NCBI GenBank assembly: GCA_905234575.1
Contig: CAJOIG010000059.1
Span: forward strand, 1 to 8,935
Origin: an uncultured Oscillospiraceae bacterium
GTDB lineage: Bacteria > Bacillota > Clostridia > Oscillospirales > Oscillospiraceae
Direction: 5' to 3'
DNA: 8,935 nucleotides
Position numbers and translations under genes: made by a program
The notes under the pieces: generated by a model
What the model was told of the DNA's origin: nothing
What the model saw: the letters and a program-made list of their open reading frames with translations, nothing else
The model's database searches: none
Part shown: positions 7,279-8,935 of the stretch, piece by piece
Layout of the letters: every line of letters starts with the position of its first letter
Position numbering within the stretch: the first letter of the stretch is position 1

Positions 7279-7611
7279 ATGATCCGTCATATTTCCGTAT
7301 TCGCGTTTTCCGATACGCCGAAAAACGGCAAGACCAAGGCCGAGAACATCGAGACCGTCCGCAAGTACCTCGAGGGCGTTCCCGCGCTGTATCCGGCCAT
7401 GAAGGCCCAGCAGATCGGCGTCGCCATCCCCGGCGATCCCCCCGAGCTGCCGCCCGACGCCTGCCCCATCTTCGGCGACCTCGTGCAGATCGCGGACTAT
7501 GAAACCCTTGAGGACTGCAACGGCTATCCCCCCTCCAAGGCCCACATGGACCTCGTGGCTCTGTCCGATCCTATGCTGGACAAGGTCACCGCCATCGATT
7601 TCGAGTTCTGA
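7279..7611 (+). CDS. Dabb-domain (stress-responsive alpha/beta barrel) small protein
   Basis: A 110-residue protein filling one Dabb domain (dimeric ferredoxin-like fold). It opens with MIRHISVFAFSD, matching the family's strand 1, MIRHIVLFKF. YLEGVPALYPAMKAQQIGV (30-48) corresponds to the segment preceding strand 2. It ends with SKAHMDLV (86-93) and AIDFEF, matching the family's HPAHxxV and final strand. His89 is in the usual conserved position. Family members include plant and bacterial stress proteins of unknown role and a few small cyclases or isomerases acting on polyphenol or polyketide ligands. A GAGGAGG site lies 8 bases before the ATG, and the gene starts 15 bases after the flavoenzyme stop. 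Operon position suggests it binds or rearranges a pathway intermediate; that is inference. Confidence 0.8.
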   Translation: MIRHISVFAFSDTPKNGKTKAENIETVRKYLEGVPALYPAMKAQQIGVAIPGDPPELPPDACPIFGDLVQIADYETLEDCNGYPPSKAHMDLVALSDPMLDKVTAIDFEF

Positions 7612-7624
7612 AAAGGAGCCTGTC

Positions 7625-7996
7625 ATGCCGGAATTCACCTTTGCCCATAACTGTCTGAAGGTCTATGACCTGGACCGCTCCCTGAAGTTCTATAAGGAGG
7701 CTCTCGGCCTTAAGCCGGTGCGCTGGATGCGTCCGAACGACGAGGACATCCAGCTCGTGTTCCTCTCTGACGGAAAGACCGCCCATGAGCTCGAGCTCGG
7801 CTGTCCAGCCGACCGGAGCGAGCCCTTCGACCTCGGCGAGAACGAGTTCCACGTCGCCTTCCGCACCCCGGATATGGAGAGCGCCCACGCCCTCCACGAG
7901 AGCATGGGCTGCATCTGCTACGACCCCGAGACCGAGCCCGTGTACTTCATCCGCGACCCGGACGGGTATCAGATCGAGATCATCCCCATTGACTAA
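7625..7996 (+). CDS. VOC-family (glyoxalase-fold) metalloprotein
   Basis: A 123-residue protein of two beta-alpha-beta-beta-beta modules. HNCLKVYDLDRSLKFYKEAL (8-27) is the typical module-1 start, and DPDGYQIEII (111-120) is the typical end. The four metal-ligand positions of glyoxalase I appear filled: His8, Glu55 or Glu57 (HELELG), His76 (EFHVAF) and Glu118 (QIEII). The protein is therefore probably an active metalloenzyme. Family activities include glyoxalase I, methylmalonyl-CoA epimerase, ring-cleaving dioxygenase and dihydrodaidzein racemase. In an operon with an SDR and an ene-reductase-like flavoenzyme, a racemase or epimerase role on a reduced ketone fits better than methylglyoxal detoxification, but this is inference. 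AAGGAG lies 6 bases before the ATG at 7625, just after the Dabb stop. It is the last gene before the terminator. Confidence 0.9.
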   Translation: MPEFTFAHNCLKVYDLDRSLKFYKEALGLKPVRWMRPNDEDIQLVFLSDGKTAHELELGCPADRSEPFDLGENEFHVAFRTPDMESAHALHESMGCICYDPETEPVYFIRDPDGYQIEIIPID

Positions 7997-8012
7997 AACA
8001 GCATAACGCAGC

Positions 8013-8048
8013 GAACCGGCGATCCAAACGGACCGCCGGTTCATTTTT
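8013..8048 (+). terminator. Intrinsic terminator of the SDR-VOC operon
   Basis: A 9-bp perfect stem (8013-8021 with 8034-8042), extended by three inner pairs (8023-8025 with 8030-8032) past one mismatch, is followed by five Ts at 8044-8048. It lies 17 bases after the VOC stop. The minus-strand side lacks a close T tract, so it serves mainly the plus-strand operon. Confidence 0.88.
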
Positions 8049-8056
8049 GCTCTGCG

Positions 8057-8935
8057 TCACGCGCCGGGCTTACCCAGCATGCGGAACATGTTTTTCTTGT
8101 AGGCCTCCACGCCGGGCTGATCGAAAGGGTTCACGCCCAGCATATAGCCGCTGATGGCGCAGGCCATCTCGAAGAAGCAGACAAGCTCGGCAAAGCCGGC
8201 CTCATCACGCAGCGGAACGGACACGCCGATGTTCGGCACGCCGCCGGCGATGTGCGCGGCCTTGACAGCCTCCATCGCGACCTTGGAAATGTCCGCAAAG
8301 CCGCGTCCGGCGAGATAGTTCAGGCCGTCGGCGTCACCCATGGCAAAGGGCATTTCGAAATCCTTTCGCGGACGATCGAAGCTAACGACGGTCTCCATCA
8401 AAGTGCGGGGACCCTCCTGGATGTACTGCCCCATGGAATGCAGGTCGGCATTATACTCGACGGAAGCCGGGAAGATGCCGACGCCGTTTTTGCCCTCGCT
8501 TTCGCCGTAGAGCTGCTTCCACCATTCCGCCATGAACCGGAAGGACGGTTCATAGCAGGCAAGGAGCTCGATCTTCTTGCCCTGAGCGTAAAGAGCGTTG
8601 CGCGTCGCGGCATACTGCCAGGCGGGATTCTCCGGGCCGCGCTGGTCCAGGGCATACATGCACTCCGCGGCGGTCCCCACAAGAGTACGCACGTCACAGC
8701 CCGCGGCCGCGAGAGGCAGAAGTCCCACCGCGGACAGGACGGAATACCGCCCGCCCACGTCGTCGGGCACGACAAACGTCTCGTAGCCTTCGGCGTCCGC
8801 GATGCCCTTCAGAACGCCGCGATGCGCGTCCGTCGTGGCATAGATACGCTTGTGGGCGTTCGCGCCGTATTTCTTCTCCGCCAAAGCCTTAAAGATGCGG
8901 AAAGCGGCGGCAGGCTCAAGGGTCGTGCCGGATTT
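8057..8935 (-). CDS. pgi: Glucose-6-phosphate isomerase (5' end outside window)
   Basis: The minus-strand frame is open from the window edge to a TGA at 8057, showing 292 residues. Bacterial relatives are about 450 residues, so roughly the first 155 are missing. The visible part begins KSGTTLEPA, the sugar-phosphate-binding SKSGTT loop of the SIS fold. Then come FRFMAEWWKQLYGESEGKNG (PGI signature region), EYNADLHSMGQYIQEG with its active-site His, and GVNPFDQPGVEAYKKNMF (second PGI signature, with the conserved Lys). It interconverts glucose 6-phosphate and fructose 6-phosphate in glycolysis and gluconeogenesis. It converges on the SDR-VOC operon and is probably unrelated to it. No strong terminator of its own is seen downstream. 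Confidence 0.96.
   Translation of the reverse strand, partial: KSGTTLEPAAAFRIFKALAEKKYGANAHKRIYATTDAHRGVLKGIADAEGYETFVVPDDVGGRYSVLSAVGLLPLAAAGCDVRTLVGTAAECMYALDQRGPENPAWQYAATRNALYAQGKKIELLACYEPSFRFMAEWWKQLYGESEGKNGVGIFPASVEYNADLHSMGQYIQEGPRTLMETVVSFDRPRKDFEMPFAMGDADGLNYLAGRGFADISKVAMEAVKAAHIAGGVPNIGVSVPLRDEAGFAELVCFFEMACAISGYMLGVNPFDQPGVEAYKKNMFRMLGKPGA

Noticed and set aside
7499..7624. An N-terminal extension of the VOC protein overlapping the Dabb gene
   Set aside because: The added residues are out-of-frame Dabb sequence. The ATG at 7625 has AAGGAG at the right distance and starts the fold directly.
4420..7638. A 1072-codon minus-strand open frame across the SDR-flavoenzyme-Dabb operon
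   Set aside because: It is codon-for-codon antisense to three genes in one frame and stays open only because they lack TTA, CTA and TCA codons. Its translation is low-complexity Gly/Ala/Asp/His/Val-rich with no family motif, and it spans the intergenic gaps and the lysR promoter region.
8882..8884. A start codon for pgi at 8884
   Set aside because: It is an internal TTG. The frame continues upstream through the conserved SKSGTT-type loop to the window edge, so the true start is outside.

Overview
The window looks like chromosomal DNA from a GC-rich, Gram-positive-style anaerobe, most likely a member of the Clostridia (Bacillota), possibly from the gut. This rests on strong Shine-Dalgarno sequences before every gene, sigma-A-like promoters in AT-rich gaps, a Bacillota-like alanine dehydrogenase and glucose-6-phosphate isomerase, and an Fe-S/FMN/FAD ene-reductase type common in strict anaerobes. 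The taxonomic guess is inference. I see no RNA gene, mobile element, CRISPR array or long repeat.

Left part (1-1944, minus strand): a short Hpt phosphotransfer protein is followed 52 bases later by a large APC-type amino acid permease that runs off the left edge. The permease has 13 rather than 12 predicted membrane helices. The last helix leads into a polar stretch at the window edge, so it may be the membrane sensor part of a transporter-kinase fusion served by the Hpt protein.

Middle-left (1945-3377): a 269-base AT-rich gap carries back-to-back promoters, one for the Hpt-permease unit and one for a plus-strand alanine dehydrogenase gene (ald). The ald gene ends at a strong intrinsic terminator. 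The layout suggests a link between amino acid sensing or uptake and alanine catabolism.

Middle-right (3468-8048): a LysR-type regulator on the minus strand diverges from a tightly packed four-gene plus-strand operon. The operon encodes a short-chain dehydrogenase/reductase (SDR), a 646-residue Old Yellow Enzyme-like flavoprotein with an Fe-S cluster and a pyridine-nucleotide domain, a small Dabb-domain protein and a VOC (glyoxalase-fold) protein. It ends at a hairpin terminator. The gene set resembles reductive pathways for plant polyphenols or other enones: in equol formation an OYE-type reductase, an SDR and a VOC-type racemase act in sequence. The flavoenzyme lacks the usual catalytic tyrosine, so the chemistry may differ. 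This operon is the best candidate for an undescribed system.

Right edge (8057-8935, minus strand): the C-terminal two thirds of glucose-6-phosphate isomerase (pgi), converging on the operon terminator.
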